Part shown: positions 17,596 through 26,452 of the stretch, one piece after another
How positions within the stretch are numbered: position 1 is the stretch's first letter
Layout: each line of letters starts with the position of its first letter
The notes under the pieces: model-generated
What the model was told of the DNA's origin: nothing
The model's database searches: none
The model's input: only the letters and a program-made list of their open reading frames with translations
DNA from: Nocardia uniformis NBRC 13702
GTDB lineage: Bacteria > Actinomycetota > Actinomycetes > Mycobacteriales > Mycobacteriaceae
Assembly: GCF_001613345.1 (NCBI RefSeq)
Contig: NZ_BDCE01000090.1
Span: 19,379-83,378 of the forward strand
Direction of reading: 5' to 3'
DNA: 64,000 bases
Position numbers and translations under genes: made by a program

Positions 17596-18969
17596 ATGAC
17601 GACGACAACCCACGACATGACGACGACCGCGGCAACGCCCGAGCAGCACGACATCTCCACCGCCATGCTGACGGTATCGATCCTCGGTGCCCTGTCCGCG
17701 CTGGTGTGGCACGTCTACGCCATTCCGATCGACAACCCCTACTACGGCCTGTTCAACAATGACGTCGACCAGTACGTCTACACCGCCGGCGGTGAGGCCA
17801 TCCGCTACGGGGCGAGCCTGTACGACGCGCCGGTCTTCTTCGAGATGGAATTCACCTATACGCCGTTCGCCGCCCTGCTCTTCGTGGTGTTCACATTGGC
17901 CGTCCCGGCGGTGGCCAAGGTGCTGTGGTGGGCGGCGATCATAGCCGCGTTGATCGCACTCGTCGCGGTCTGCCTGCGCGCGCTGAACTACCGGAACACC
18001 GCGCGCACATGGCTTTTCGCGCTCGCGCTGGCGGTGGTGTGCACCGCGTTCGAACCGGTGCGTTCCACCATATGGCTCGGCCAGATCAATATCCTCCTGG
18101 TGCTGCTGGTGGTCTGGGATCTGACCCGACGCGACACCGCCACGCTGCGCGGTGCGGGGGTCGGCATCGCGGCGGGCATCAAACTCACGCCCGCGTTCTT
18201 CCTGGTGTATCTCGCCTGCACCCGGCAGTGGCGGACATTCTGGGCCGCCACAGCCACCTTCGCCGCGACGATCGGGATCGGTTTCCTGATCCGGCCGACG
18301 GATTCCACCACCTACTGGGGTCGGCAGTTCGACGCCCCCGCACGAGTCGGCGCGGTGGATTCACCGGCCAACCAGTCCGTCAACGGGTTCCTCGCGCAAC
18401 TGCTGCGCTTCTACGAGGTGGATCGCTACGCCGTTCACGGTCCGAACTCGACGGTGTACGTCACGCCGACTTGGCTGTGGCTGGCCGTCGCCACCCCGCT
18501 CGTCCTGTTCGGACTCTACGCCGCGACGCGCGCCTATCGATCCGGCCGAATCCTGCTGTCGGTCACCGTGGCCGGAATGTCCGCGGCATGTGCGTCCCCC
18601 TTCTCCTGGGGCCACCACTGGGTCTGGTTCGTACCCCTGTTCATACTCGCCCTGCACCACGCGCACACCGCCCACACCCGCTACCGCCGGCTGCCGGTCA
18701 CGATCGTTCTTCTGATCAGCTTCTGCTGGTGGTGGAACTATCCGAACCGCGAACCCCTCGAGGGTGCACCCCATCCGATCGGCACCGGATTGTTCATGCT
18801 GCCCCGCGATGACCTGCCCACCTGGTGGGCCAATATCGCCGTGCCGTTCTACTCGGGTTGCTACCTGCTGCTCTTCCTCGCGACCGCCATCTATGCGGTC
18901 CGGCAGGTCAATGCAACGGTGCGTCACGCGCCGGTTGGACAGCAAACTGTTGCCACGCAGGGAAATTGA
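17596..18969 (+). CDS. GT87-type polyprenyl-phosphate mannosyltransferase-like membrane protein
   Basis: 457 residues with about ten transmembrane helices. The first loop NDVDQYVYTAGGEAIRYGASLYD carries the catalytic Asp region of GT-C enzymes, and GQINILL, GIKLTPAFFL and SPANQSVNGFLAQL are signatures of the GT87 (PimE/Rv2181-like) family, which transfers mannose from polyprenyl phosphate to lipoglycans such as PIMs and LAM. It follows the AftB-like gene by 47 bp on the same strand, suggesting a cell-envelope glycan unit. The ATG at 17596 has a weak ribosome-binding site. The exact acceptor is unknown. Confidence 0.83.
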   Translation: MTTTTHDMTTTAATPEQHDISTAMLTVSILGALSALVWHVYAIPIDNPYYGLFNNDVDQYVYTAGGEAIRYGASLYDAPVFFEMEFTYTPFAALLFVVFTLAVPAVAKVLWWAAIIAALIALVAVCLRALNYRNTARTWLFALALAVVCTAFEPVRSTIWLGQINILLVLLVVWDLTRRDTATLRGAGVGIAAGIKLTPAFFLVYLACTRQWRTFWAATATFAATIGIGFLIRPTDSTTYWGRQFDAPARVGAVDSPANQSVNGFLAQLLRFYEVDRYAVHGPNSTVYVTPTWLWLAVATPLVLFGLYAATRAYRSGRILLSVTVAGMSAACASPFSWGHHWVWFVPLFILALHHAHTAHTRYRRLPVTIVLLISFCWWWNYPNREPLEGAPHPIGTGLFMLPRDDLPTWWANIAVPFYSGCYLLLFLATAIYAVRQVNATVRHAPVGQQTVATQGN

Positions 18970-18988
18970 TCTCGACGACCTCGAGGGT

Positions 18989-19130
18989 TCAGGACGATCC
19001 GGTCGGGGCGTGTAGTTTCGCCCGCAGAACCTTGCCGCTGGCGTTGCGTGGAATCTCGGCATCGATGACCTACCGAACTCGGCATCGGGCACACCGATCA
19101 CGACCGCGTCGGTGATGTCGGCGCAGGCGG
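18989..19130 (-). pseudogene. Acyl-CoA synthetase C-terminal relic
   Basis: On the minus strand ITDAVVIGVPDAEFG, then, after a frame change and internal deletion, IDAEIPRNASGKVLRAKL and a stop at 18989. These are two blocks of the C-terminal subdomain of FadD-type acyl-CoA ligases, normally about 50-60 residues apart. There is no A-domain upstream. It is a deletion remnant. Confidence 0.72.
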
Positions 19131-19229
19131 AATTCTCTTCGCCGTCCGCGGCGGACAGGTCGACGGTCGCGGCTACCGGTATCAGACCCCGCAAGACCTG
19201 GACTTCCTCGGCGAATACGGGCTGGCGGG

Positions 19230-19504
19230 TGGTCATCGAGCATCTGCTTCCCGAGCCCGGGCAGCGCACCAGGATGTGCTGCGGCGGGCACTCGCTCGGC
19301 GCGTTCATGACCGGCCCGATGATGGCGTGGAACTTCGCCGGTCACCCCGCGAACTCGGGCATGCGCTTCAACTGGATCCACTCCGACCTCGCAGCCCTGG
19401 ATCCGACCGAGGCTCGTGAATTCGTCGTCGATGCTTGGCGCATGGTCGTTCCCGAGAAACTCTCCCGCGCCTACGATCTCGCTCATCCCCACGGGCCGGG
19501 CTGA
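19230..19504 (+). pseudogene. Composite gene debris (hydrolase-like and YjbR-like fragments)
   Basis: An open plus-strand stretch reads GGHSLGAFMTGPMMAWNF, resembling a nucleophile elbow (GHSLG) of an alpha/beta hydrolase, then RFNWIHSDLAALDPTEAREF and VVDAWRMVVPEKLSRAYD before the stop. The latter resembles the C-terminus of MmcQ/YjbR-type small DNA-binding proteins. Neither half is complete and no start fits. Family assignments are tentative. Confidence 0.4.
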
Positions 19505-19583
19505 CCGAACCCAGATCGTCAGCCCACCTTCGTCACCATTCATCGGGACGCCGGGCCAACCGGCCCGATTCGGCGTCCACACC

Positions 19584-19784
19584 TCAGAATCGTTTGTCGC
19601 GCAGCCCCAGTTCGTCGGCCTTGGCGCGTACCGCGCCGAGAACCAGGTGACCGCTCTCCGCCATGAGATCCTGAATTTCGGCGGCTGTCCGCTGCACGGC
19701 GTCGGTACCGACGCGGGAGATTCTGCGGCCACTGCGTCGCCCAGCGCGACCCAGTTCTCGCGCGAGTTCGCTGATCGTGCTCAT
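19584..19784 (-). CDS. Small basic helical protein, unknown
   Basis: 66 residues from ATG 19784: MSTISELARELGRAGRRSG, then an Arg-rich turn and a long amphipathic helix (VQRTAAEIQDLMAESGHLVLG) ending RAKADELGLRDKRF. No membrane segment or signal. The composition and helical periodicity look like a real small cytosolic protein, but there is no strong ribosome-binding site and I do not recognise the family. Confidence 0.45.
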   Translation of the reverse strand: MSTISELARELGRAGRRSGRRISRVGTDAVQRTAAEIQDLMAESGHLVLGAVRAKADELGLRDKRF

Positions 19785-19983
19785 CGGACGTGAACATTCG
19801 AGAGAATGCCAGCGAACGATCGTTCACCGAATTCGCGTGCGTACATGGCCAATTACCCCTCAAAGTCCATTCCAACTGCGAGTATGTCGACGACGGTCGA
19901 GGATACGCGCGTTCACTGGATCGCGCTAGCGCGCCGGGACCGGGGGTTCTTGCGGGGGCCGAGCTTCACCACCGGCCGCCGCG

Positions 19984-21591
19984 TCACCCGCGCGCTGGCT
20001 CCGCCGTCAGCGATTCCACGATGGCGTCGATTTCCACGGGACTGCGGTAGCTGTAGTCGTCGCGGTCGAACCGGACGGACTTGCGGTAGGTCTTCAGTAA
20101 CGACCAGGCGCGGATGTACGGTGACTTGCCCTGTGAGTTGACGAAGTAGCTGTTGGAGCCTTCGCAGCGAGTTTCCAGGTAATAGGCCAGGTTTCGGCCG
20201 CTGCGCAGCATGTCCTGATGGAAACGTTCCTGGGCTTCGGGGCGCACCTCCACGATGGTGGCGCCGCGGCGACGGGTTTCGTCGATGACGGTGGCGATGT
20301 GACGCATCGCGTTCTCCACGAAATAGTGGAAGGCCGTGCCGGTCCAGGAGTACGGGCCGATCATGATGAAGCGGTTCGGCAGGCCGGCCACCGAGGTGCT
20401 GAAGTAGGCCTTCAACTCCTCGGTGTTGTAGAAGACGCCGAGGTCGAATCCATCACGGCCGAGGACGGTTCCGACCTTGTAGCTCTCCGGGTCGGAGAAG
20501 ACCTCGTAGCCGGTGGACACCACCAGCGCGTCGATCTCGCGTTCGACACCGTCGGCACTGCGGATGCCGGTCGGGGTGATCTCGGCGATTCCGGCGGTGA
20601 CGAGTTCGACATTGCTCCGGTTGAGTGTGGGGAGGTAGTCCCCGCCCGCGCCGCCTCGAATGCATACGATGCCGAAGTCGGGACGTAGGTGCTTGCGAAT
20701 CTCCTTGTCCTTCACCTTGTATCGCACCCACCCGCGGTAGGCGTTGCGTCCGGCGAAGTCGATGATGCGCGCCCCGCCCCGCCACAGCGGCGCGGGGGTG
20801 TAGATCGCGACCCGCAGCAGCGAGTCGATCACGGCCTGGGCAATGCCGTTGGCGACCGCCGATCCACCGGGCAGCGCCAGCAGCTTCTGCATCCACGGCT
20901 TCAGCACGAAATCCGGCTTGGGCAGGTACACCTGTGGCGTGCGCTGGTAGATGTCGAGCCGCTCGACCTGTGCGGCGAGTTTGGGCGCGATCTGCATGGT
21001 GCTCGCACCGACGCCGATGATGCCGACCCGCTTACCGGTGAAGTCGTAGTCGTGATTCCACTGCGCCGGGTGCATGGAAACACCTGTGTAGGAATCCAAT
21101 CCGGGGATGTTCGGCGTGGTCTTGGCATTGATGTACGCACCGACCGCACTGATGACGAAGCGCGCGGTGATGACCTCCCCCGTATCGACATGCAGTCGCC
21201 ACAGCGCGTGGTCCTCGTCCCACTCCTCGCGAACGATGGTGGTGTTGAACCGCATTCGACGCGGCAGGTCGTAGTCGGCCGCGACTTCCTCCAGATACTC
21301 CAGGATCTGATCCCGCTTGGCGAAGAGCCGATCCCAGTCGGGTTTGCGGGCGAAGGAGAACTGGTAGGTGGTGCTCGGAATATCGCAGCCGGCATCGGGA
21401 TAACTGTGGCTGTACCAGGTGCCGCCGAGTCCGGCGATGCGATCGACGATCAGGAAATCCTCGATCCCGATCTCCTGCAGCTTGACCCCGGCGCAGATGC
21501 CGCCGATACCCGCGCCGATCACGACGACCTCGTGCTGCGGCTGTGCCAGGGGGCTGACCCGCTTGGTGCCCGATCCATTCCTACTGCTCAT
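19984..21591 (-). CDS. Flavin-containing Baeyer-Villiger-type monooxygenase 1
   Basis: 535 residues. FAD Rossmann motif GAGIGGICAG near residue 26, the GGTWYSHSYPDAGCDIPS block, the BVMO fingerprint YTGVSMHPAQW with its His, and the NADPH Rossmann motif GVGAST. These enzymes oxidise ketones to esters/lactones, or heteroatoms. The ATG at 21591 overlaps the SRPBCC stop (ATGA) and has GAGGAAGG upstream. It is last gene of the seven-gene operon. The presence of three diverged paralogues suggests successive or alternative substrates, as in steroid or mymA/EthA-like lipid loci (inference). Confidence 0.9.
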   Translation of the reverse strand: MSSRNGSGTKRVSPLAQPQHEVVVIGAGIGGICAGVKLQEIGIEDFLIVDRIAGLGGTWYSHSYPDAGCDIPSTTYQFSFARKPDWDRLFAKRDQILEYLEEVAADYDLPRRMRFNTTIVREEWDEDHALWRLHVDTGEVITARFVISAVGAYINAKTTPNIPGLDSYTGVSMHPAQWNHDYDFTGKRVGIIGVGASTMQIAPKLAAQVERLDIYQRTPQVYLPKPDFVLKPWMQKLLALPGGSAVANGIAQAVIDSLLRVAIYTPAPLWRGGARIIDFAGRNAYRGWVRYKVKDKEIRKHLRPDFGIVCIRGGAGGDYLPTLNRSNVELVTAGIAEITPTGIRSADGVEREIDALVVSTGYEVFSDPESYKVGTVLGRDGFDLGVFYNTEELKAYFSTSVAGLPNRFIMIGPYSWTGTAFHYFVENAMRHIATVIDETRRRGATIVEVRPEAQERFHQDMLRSGRNLAYYLETRCEGSNSYFVNSQGKSPYIRAWSLLKTYRKSVRFDRDDYSYRSPVEIDAIVESLTAEPARG

Positions 21592-22223
21592 TTGGCGCCT
21601 TCCTCGGCCCGGTGATTGCTCGGCTCGGCCGAAGCGATTCCATTGGTATCCATCGACCGTGGTTGCGGTCTCGTGGTCCGCGCGACCTCGGCCACGCGGC
21701 GGTTGAACAGCGGCCCGAGGCCACCGATCAGGTACGCGGCCCGCCACACGGGCGGGAACCAGGTGGAGAAACGCAGCAGCAGCCGGGGCGTGACCGCGAC
21801 CTTCCAAACGACCTTGGTCCGACCGTCGCCGAGATCGGTGAAGAACTTGTCCTCGCCGTACTGGCGCACCAGCAGGTACTGCATCCAATTCCCGCTCACC
21901 ACACCGAAGGTGATGCGCTGGTTCGGCTCATACCGCCAGAACTTCTCCTTCTCGACCCACAGCACGCGGAACGGCCCGAATACCGAACCCATCTCGCGCA
22001 CGATCCCGGCCCCACGCGCGGCCGAATCGTATTTCACTCCGGTACCGGGGAACGGCAGCCACTTCCACGCGTGCTCGTCGTCTATCGCGGTCCACACCGC
22101 GTGCACCGGTGCGTCGAAGGTCTTCTCGATGGTGAACACCAGCGCCGCGGTGTCGAACAGGGTGTCATCGACCGCCGGTTGGGAGGCGGGGTGTTGGGTA
22201 TGCAGGAACGACGTGATACTCAT
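21588..22223 (-). CDS. SRPBCC (START/Bet v1-like) family protein
   Basis: 211 residues. TIEKTFDAPVHAVWTAIDD is the classic first strand-helix of SRPBCC domains, which bind hydrophobic ligands in a deep cavity; WRYEPNQRITFGV and the FFTDLGDGRTKVVWKVAV strands follow. A C-terminal amphipathic region (LLLRFSTWFPPVWRAAYLIGG) may touch the membrane. It sits between two flavin monooxygenases and overlaps the next gene by 4 bp. A role in binding or delivering a lipophilic substrate to the monooxygenases is plausible but unproven. Confidence 0.8.
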   Translation of the reverse strand: MSITSFLHTQHPASQPAVDDTLFDTAALVFTIEKTFDAPVHAVWTAIDDEHAWKWLPFPGTGVKYDSAARGAGIVREMGSVFGPFRVLWVEKEKFWRYEPNQRITFGVVSGNWMQYLLVRQYGEDKFFTDLGDGRTKVVWKVAVTPRLLLRFSTWFPPVWRAAYLIGGLGPLFNRRVAEVARTTRPQPRSMDTNGIASAEPSNHRAEEGAK

Positions 22224-22245
22224 TGCTCATCCAATCCGTGGAAAG

Positions 22246-23820
22246 TCAGGGCTGTTCGGCGAGCCGCCGAGTCGATCGACCGTTAGCAGTCAGAGGGTCG
22301 GATACGACCGGCCGGGTGGCGGTGTACCGGTAGTGGTCCAGCGGGAAATGCCGGTTACTCCAGTACATTCCGGCCTGAGTGGTGGCACGGAAGGCTGGAC
22401 CGTCGCCCTGGTAGTTGATGTAGTACGTGCGTGAGTCGGCGCAGCCCTGTTTGAACAGGTAGGTGTTCTTGTTGCGGGCGTACATGCGGGCGAAGTATTC
22501 GTCGTGTGGTTCCTGGCGGATTTCCGCGCGGGTGGCCCCGCGACGCAGCGTCTCCCCGATGGCCCGGGCACTGTGCGCGGCGGTCGCCTCGATGAGCGGG
22601 ATGACCGAGCCGGGCGCGTAACCGTAGGGACCGAAGATGTGGAACATATTCGGGAACGCCGGGACCGAGACACCCTCGTAGGCCTGGTACTTGTTCTGGT
22701 CCCAGAATTCGCCCAATTCGATTCCACCGCAGCCGTATACGGGATAGGGCGGAGTCGCCCCCTTGTCCATGACCTGAAAGCCGGTGGCGGTGACCACCAT
22801 GTCGAATTCGCGCACCGTGCCGTCCGCGGTGGCGATGCCGTCCGCGGTGAACTTCTCGATGGGGTCGGTCACCAGGTCGACGTGTGGCTGGGTGTAGGTC
22901 TGGAAGTAGGTGTTGGAGATGGAGGGCCGCTTGCAGCCGAGCCGATAGGTCGGGGTGAGCGCGCGGCGTAGTTCGGAGTCGCGAATCTGGGTGAACAGGT
23001 AGGCCTTCAGTGCCGCCTCTCCGGTGCCGAGTACTGCCGAGGTCAGGCGCGGATAGTCCGAGAGCGCGAGCCCCACACCCAGGAAGGCGTTGACCGCGAC
23101 ATTGCCGATGAACCGCACCGCCTGCTGGGCGGGCGGGAAGTCCAGGGCTCTATTGCTCAGCGCGCCCATGGCGAAATCTGGCTTGGGCGCGACCCAGATG
23201 GCGGTGCGCTGGAAAACCGTCAGGTGCTCGACTTTCGCGGCCAGCTGCGGAATCACCTGTAGCGCCGTGGCTCCGGTGCCGATGACCGCGACCCGCTTAC
23301 CGCTGTAATCGTAGGAATGATCCCAGCGAGCGGTGTGCATGAGCCGGCCGGAGTAGCTGTCGATCCCCGCGATCGCGGGCGGCTTCGGCTGTTCCAGCGC
23401 TCCGACGGCGCTCACCAGGAAACGGGCGGTGATCTCGTCACCGTCGGTGGTGAGTACCCGCCACAGATCCGCGGACTCATCGAACCGGGCCTCGGCCGCT
23501 CCGCAGCCCAGCCGGAGTTTGCCCCGCAGACCCTGCCGATCGACCACTTCCTCGGCATAGCGCTGAATCTCATTGCCAGGTGCGAAGAATCGCGACCAGC
23601 GCGAACGCTGCTGAAAGGAGAAATTGTAGATCGGCGAGGGCACGTCGACCGCGACACCGGGATAGGTGTTGGCATTCCACGTGCCGCCGACCTGGTGCCA
23701 CTTGTCGATAATCAGGAAGTTCTCGATGCCCGCGCGGCGCAGCGCCGTCCCGGTACCGATGCCGCCGAAACCGGCGCCGATGACGAGAACCTCGACGGTG
23801 GGAATGTTGTTCGAACTCAT
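22246..23820 (-). CDS. Flavin-containing Baeyer-Villiger-type monooxygenase 2
   Basis: 524 residues. FAD motif GAGFGGIGTG, GGTWNANTYPGVAVDVPS, fingerprint YSGRLMHTARW with the His present, and NADPH motif GTGATA. The ATG start at 23820 has a purine-rich AGGGGCAG upstream. It lies 16 bp after the hydrolase gene and 22 bp before the SRPBCC gene. It looks fully functional. C-terminal GPYGYAPGSV and YINYQG blocks match the BVMO C-terminal lid. Confidence 0.9.
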   Translation of the reverse strand: MSSNNIPTVEVLVIGAGFGGIGTGTALRRAGIENFLIIDKWHQVGGTWNANTYPGVAVDVPSPIYNFSFQQRSRWSRFFAPGNEIQRYAEEVVDRQGLRGKLRLGCGAAEARFDESADLWRVLTTDGDEITARFLVSAVGALEQPKPPAIAGIDSYSGRLMHTARWDHSYDYSGKRVAVIGTGATALQVIPQLAAKVEHLTVFQRTAIWVAPKPDFAMGALSNRALDFPPAQQAVRFIGNVAVNAFLGVGLALSDYPRLTSAVLGTGEAALKAYLFTQIRDSELRRALTPTYRLGCKRPSISNTYFQTYTQPHVDLVTDPIEKFTADGIATADGTVREFDMVVTATGFQVMDKGATPPYPVYGCGGIELGEFWDQNKYQAYEGVSVPAFPNMFHIFGPYGYAPGSVIPLIEATAAHSARAIGETLRRGATRAEIRQEPHDEYFARMYARNKNTYLFKQGCADSRTYYINYQGDGPAFRATTQAGMYWSNRHFPLDHYRYTATRPVVSDPLTANGRSTRRLAEQP

Positions 23821-23836
23821 AGGAATCTGCCCCTGG

Positions 23837-24904
23837 TCATGCGGCCGTGGTCCGGTCCGCGAATTCGCTTGCCCGGCTGTCGATCACGCGGCGTATGAAG
23901 GCCCCGATCTCGGCCACGGCCGCCCGCGCGTCGGGCAGCAGATCCGCGCCCGCCTGGAAGACGTGGATCGCGTTGTTCCAGATCTGCAAGGTGTGCGGGA
24001 CGCCGGCCTCGGCACAGCGGCGGGCGAGCGCTTCCGAATCCGGCAACAGCACTTCGATATCGCTCACTTGGATCAGCACCGGCGGCAAGCCGGTGAAATC
24101 GTGATTCACCGGCGACCACGCCGGATCGAGCACGCCGTCCCGGGCGAAACCGATCATCGCCGGAATGGCGAGCGCCCGGGCCGACAGCATCGAATCGCTG
24201 CGATCATTCGGATGGGCATTGCGAATGCTGGGATCGAGATCGGCGAAGGGTGCGATCGCCACCACGGCGGCAGGCAGCGCGATCGCGCGCGCCCTGGCGG
24301 CGAGCACCGCCATGAAGGCCAGACCGCCGCCAGCCGAATCACCGGCGAAGACAACGCTTTCGGCCGCTCTGCCGCGTTCCAGCAAATACCGGTAGGCGGT
24401 CAGGGCGTCATCGACCGAATCGGTGATGTGCCCCTTCGGCAGTTGCCGATAGTCCACATTCAGGACGGGCAGTCTCGCGGCGCGCCCGATGCGTGCGGCG
24501 TGCCTGCGGTGGCTGTGCAGGCCACCGGCTACGAATCCGCCGCCGTGGAAGTACAGAATCGCACCCCGCTCGGCCGCGTCCGGTCCGGGATCGTCTCGGT
24601 GCCAGAGCCATTCGGCCCGGAAGTCCGCGAAGCGCACCATTTCCCTGCGGGTGCCGCGCGCCGGCCGCAAGGGGGCGGCAAGCACGTCGACGCGATTCGC
24701 GATGCGGAAGGCACGGTCACCACGCAGCGGGGCACTCTCCCCCAGCACGCACACGCAGTACAGCGCGGGCCGTAGGATCCGGCGCAGCACCGCGTTCGCC
24801 ACTCGCAGTCGCGCACTGGCACGGCTGGCGAGTTCGACATTGACCCGCGCCGATACCGCGGGAATTGTTGTGCCGCTCTGCCTATCGACGGCGAGCCCCG
24901 TCAT
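23837..24904 (-). CDS. HSL-type alpha/beta hydrolase (esterase)
   Basis: 355 residues of the hormone-sensitive lipase family: oxyanion motif HGGGF, nucleophile elbow GDSAGGG, an acid Asp in VSDIEVLLPDSE and His in NNAIHVFQ. It is an esterase that could hydrolyse the ester or lactone produced by the flanking Baeyer-Villiger enzymes, the usual pairing in BVMO pathways. The start ATG at 24904 overlaps the upstream monooxygenase stop (ATGA). No signal peptide, so it is cytoplasmic. Confidence 0.88.
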   Translation of the reverse strand: MTGLAVDRQSGTTIPAVSARVNVELASRASARLRVANAVLRRILRPALYCVCVLGESAPLRGDRAFRIANRVDVLAAPLRPARGTRREMVRFADFRAEWLWHRDDPGPDAAERGAILYFHGGGFVAGGLHSHRRHAARIGRAARLPVLNVDYRQLPKGHITDSVDDALTAYRYLLERGRAAESVVFAGDSAGGGLAFMAVLAARARAIALPAAVVAIAPFADLDPSIRNAHPNDRSDSMLSARALAIPAMIGFARDGVLDPAWSPVNHDFTGLPPVLIQVSDIEVLLPDSEALARRCAEAGVPHTLQIWNNAIHVFQAGADLLPDARAAVAEIGAFIRRVIDSRASEFADRTTAA

Positions 24905-26445
24905 GCCGGCACCGTCGCCTTCGCGCGGTTCCCGTACTCGTAATCCTCGAGTGGGAAGCGTCGATTACCCCGGCGCGCTTCGAAGAATCCCGAAGGGCGC
25001 ACATAGGTGCTGTCGCCCTGCGAGTTCCGGTAATAGGTCGGGACGTGGCCATTGAGGTCGGCCAGGTAGTACCGCAGCGACTCGCCGCGCTGATACACCT
25101 CGCGGTGGTAGGCGTCTGCGACTTCCTTGCGCACCTCGCACCAACCCGCCCCTCGGCGGCGGGTCTCGCCGATGGCCCGCACCGCGTGATCGGCGGTCAT
25201 CTCGACGAAGGCGTGCCAGCCCGACCCGGTCCAGGAATATGGGCCGACCAGGGTCCAGCGGTTGGGCAAGCCAGGTACCGAAACGCTCTGGTATGCCTGC
25301 AAACCCTCCTCGTTGTAGAACTTGGCCAGGTCGAATCCGGCGCGACCCAGCACCGTTCCCGGGCGATAGGTCTCCGGGTCCGAGAACACCTCGTAGCCGG
25401 TCGCCAGAATCAGCGTGTCGAAGCGGTGCAGCGTGGAATCGCCGGTACGGACACCGGTGGGGGTGACTTTCTCGATCGGGGTCGTTACCAGTGCGACATT
25501 GTCCCGGTTGTAGGCGCGCAGATAGCCGTTCGACATCGTGGGGCGTTTGGCTACGAGACCGAAGTCGGGCGTCAATCCCGCCCGGGTCTCGGGATCGGTA
25601 ACGACCCGTGCCAGGTACCGCCGGTACAGGGCCTGGCAGACGGAATCGAATCGGTCCATCACCGGGTGCACGACGGTGCCGGGCACCCCGACAATGGCGC
25701 GCAGGGCTAGATCCACAACCACCAGCGCGCTGCCGTGCAGCAGCGGCTGAACACCGGGAAGCGACAGCACGCGTTGCAGCGCGACGGGCACTGGGAAATC
25801 GGGCTTGGGCAGCGACCACACGGGGGTGCGCTGGAAGACGGTCAGCTGCTCCACCTGCGGGGCGATCGTCGGAATGATCTGCACCGCACTGGCTCCGGTG
25901 CCGATGATGCCCACGCGCTTACCGGTGAGGTCGTACTCGTCGTCCCAACTGCTCGGGCGCAACACCTTGCCCTTGAAGGTGCGCGCACCGGGAATGCCGA
26001 CGTCGGCCTTGGGACGCACGAACGCCCCGACCGCACTGATGACGAATCGGGCCGTCACCGTCGCACCGCCCACCAGGTGCAGCTTCCAGTATCCGGCGTC
26101 CTCGTCCCATTGCTCGCGCTCGACCTCCACGCCGAACCGCACCCGTTCGTGCACACCGAACTTGTGCGCGACCTCCACGTGGTACCGCTTGACCTCCGGA
26201 CCGAGCGGGAAGACCCGACTCCAGTCGGCCTTGCGCGCGAACGAGTACTGATACGCCAGCGCCGGAATATCCACGCCCAGACCGGGATAGTGGTTCTCGT
26301 GCCAGCTGCCGCCGACCTCGTCGGCGCGTTCGAGGACGACGAAATCGTCGATTCCGGCCTTGCGCAGCTTCACCGCGGCGGCGATACCGCCCGGCCCGGC
26401 ACCGATGACGGCGACTTCGTACTCGGGATTGTCAGGTTTGGTCAT
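24901..26445 (-). CDS. Flavin-containing monooxygenase 3 (BVMO-like, fingerprint His missing)
   Basis: 514 residues. FAD motif GAGPGGIAAA, GGSWHENHYPGLGVDIPA and NADPH motif GTGASA are intact. The BVMO fingerprint FxGxxxHxxxW reads FKGKVLRPSSW, so Arg replaces the conserved His seen in the two paralogues. The protein may therefore be a different class of flavin monooxygenase or an altered BVMO. Gly-Ser (GGSW) also replaces the usual GGTW. It lies 8 bp after the SDR gene and overlaps the esterase by 4 bp. Confidence 0.87.
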   Translation of the reverse strand: MTKPDNPEYEVAVIGAGPGGIAAAVKLRKAGIDDFVVLERADEVGGSWHENHYPGLGVDIPALAYQYSFARKADWSRVFPLGPEVKRYHVEVAHKFGVHERVRFGVEVEREQWDEDAGYWKLHLVGGATVTARFVISAVGAFVRPKADVGIPGARTFKGKVLRPSSWDDEYDLTGKRVGIIGTGASAVQIIPTIAPQVEQLTVFQRTPVWSLPKPDFPVPVALQRVLSLPGVQPLLHGSALVVVDLALRAIVGVPGTVVHPVMDRFDSVCQALYRRYLARVVTDPETRAGLTPDFGLVAKRPTMSNGYLRAYNRDNVALVTTPIEKVTPTGVRTGDSTLHRFDTLILATGYEVFSDPETYRPGTVLGRAGFDLAKFYNEEGLQAYQSVSVPGLPNRWTLVGPYSWTGSGWHAFVEMTADHAVRAIGETRRRGAGWCEVRKEVADAYHREVYQRGESLRYYLADLNGHVPTYYRNSQGDSTYVRPSGFFEARRGNRRFPLEDYEYGNRAKATVPA

Positions 26446-26452
26446 AGGTGTC

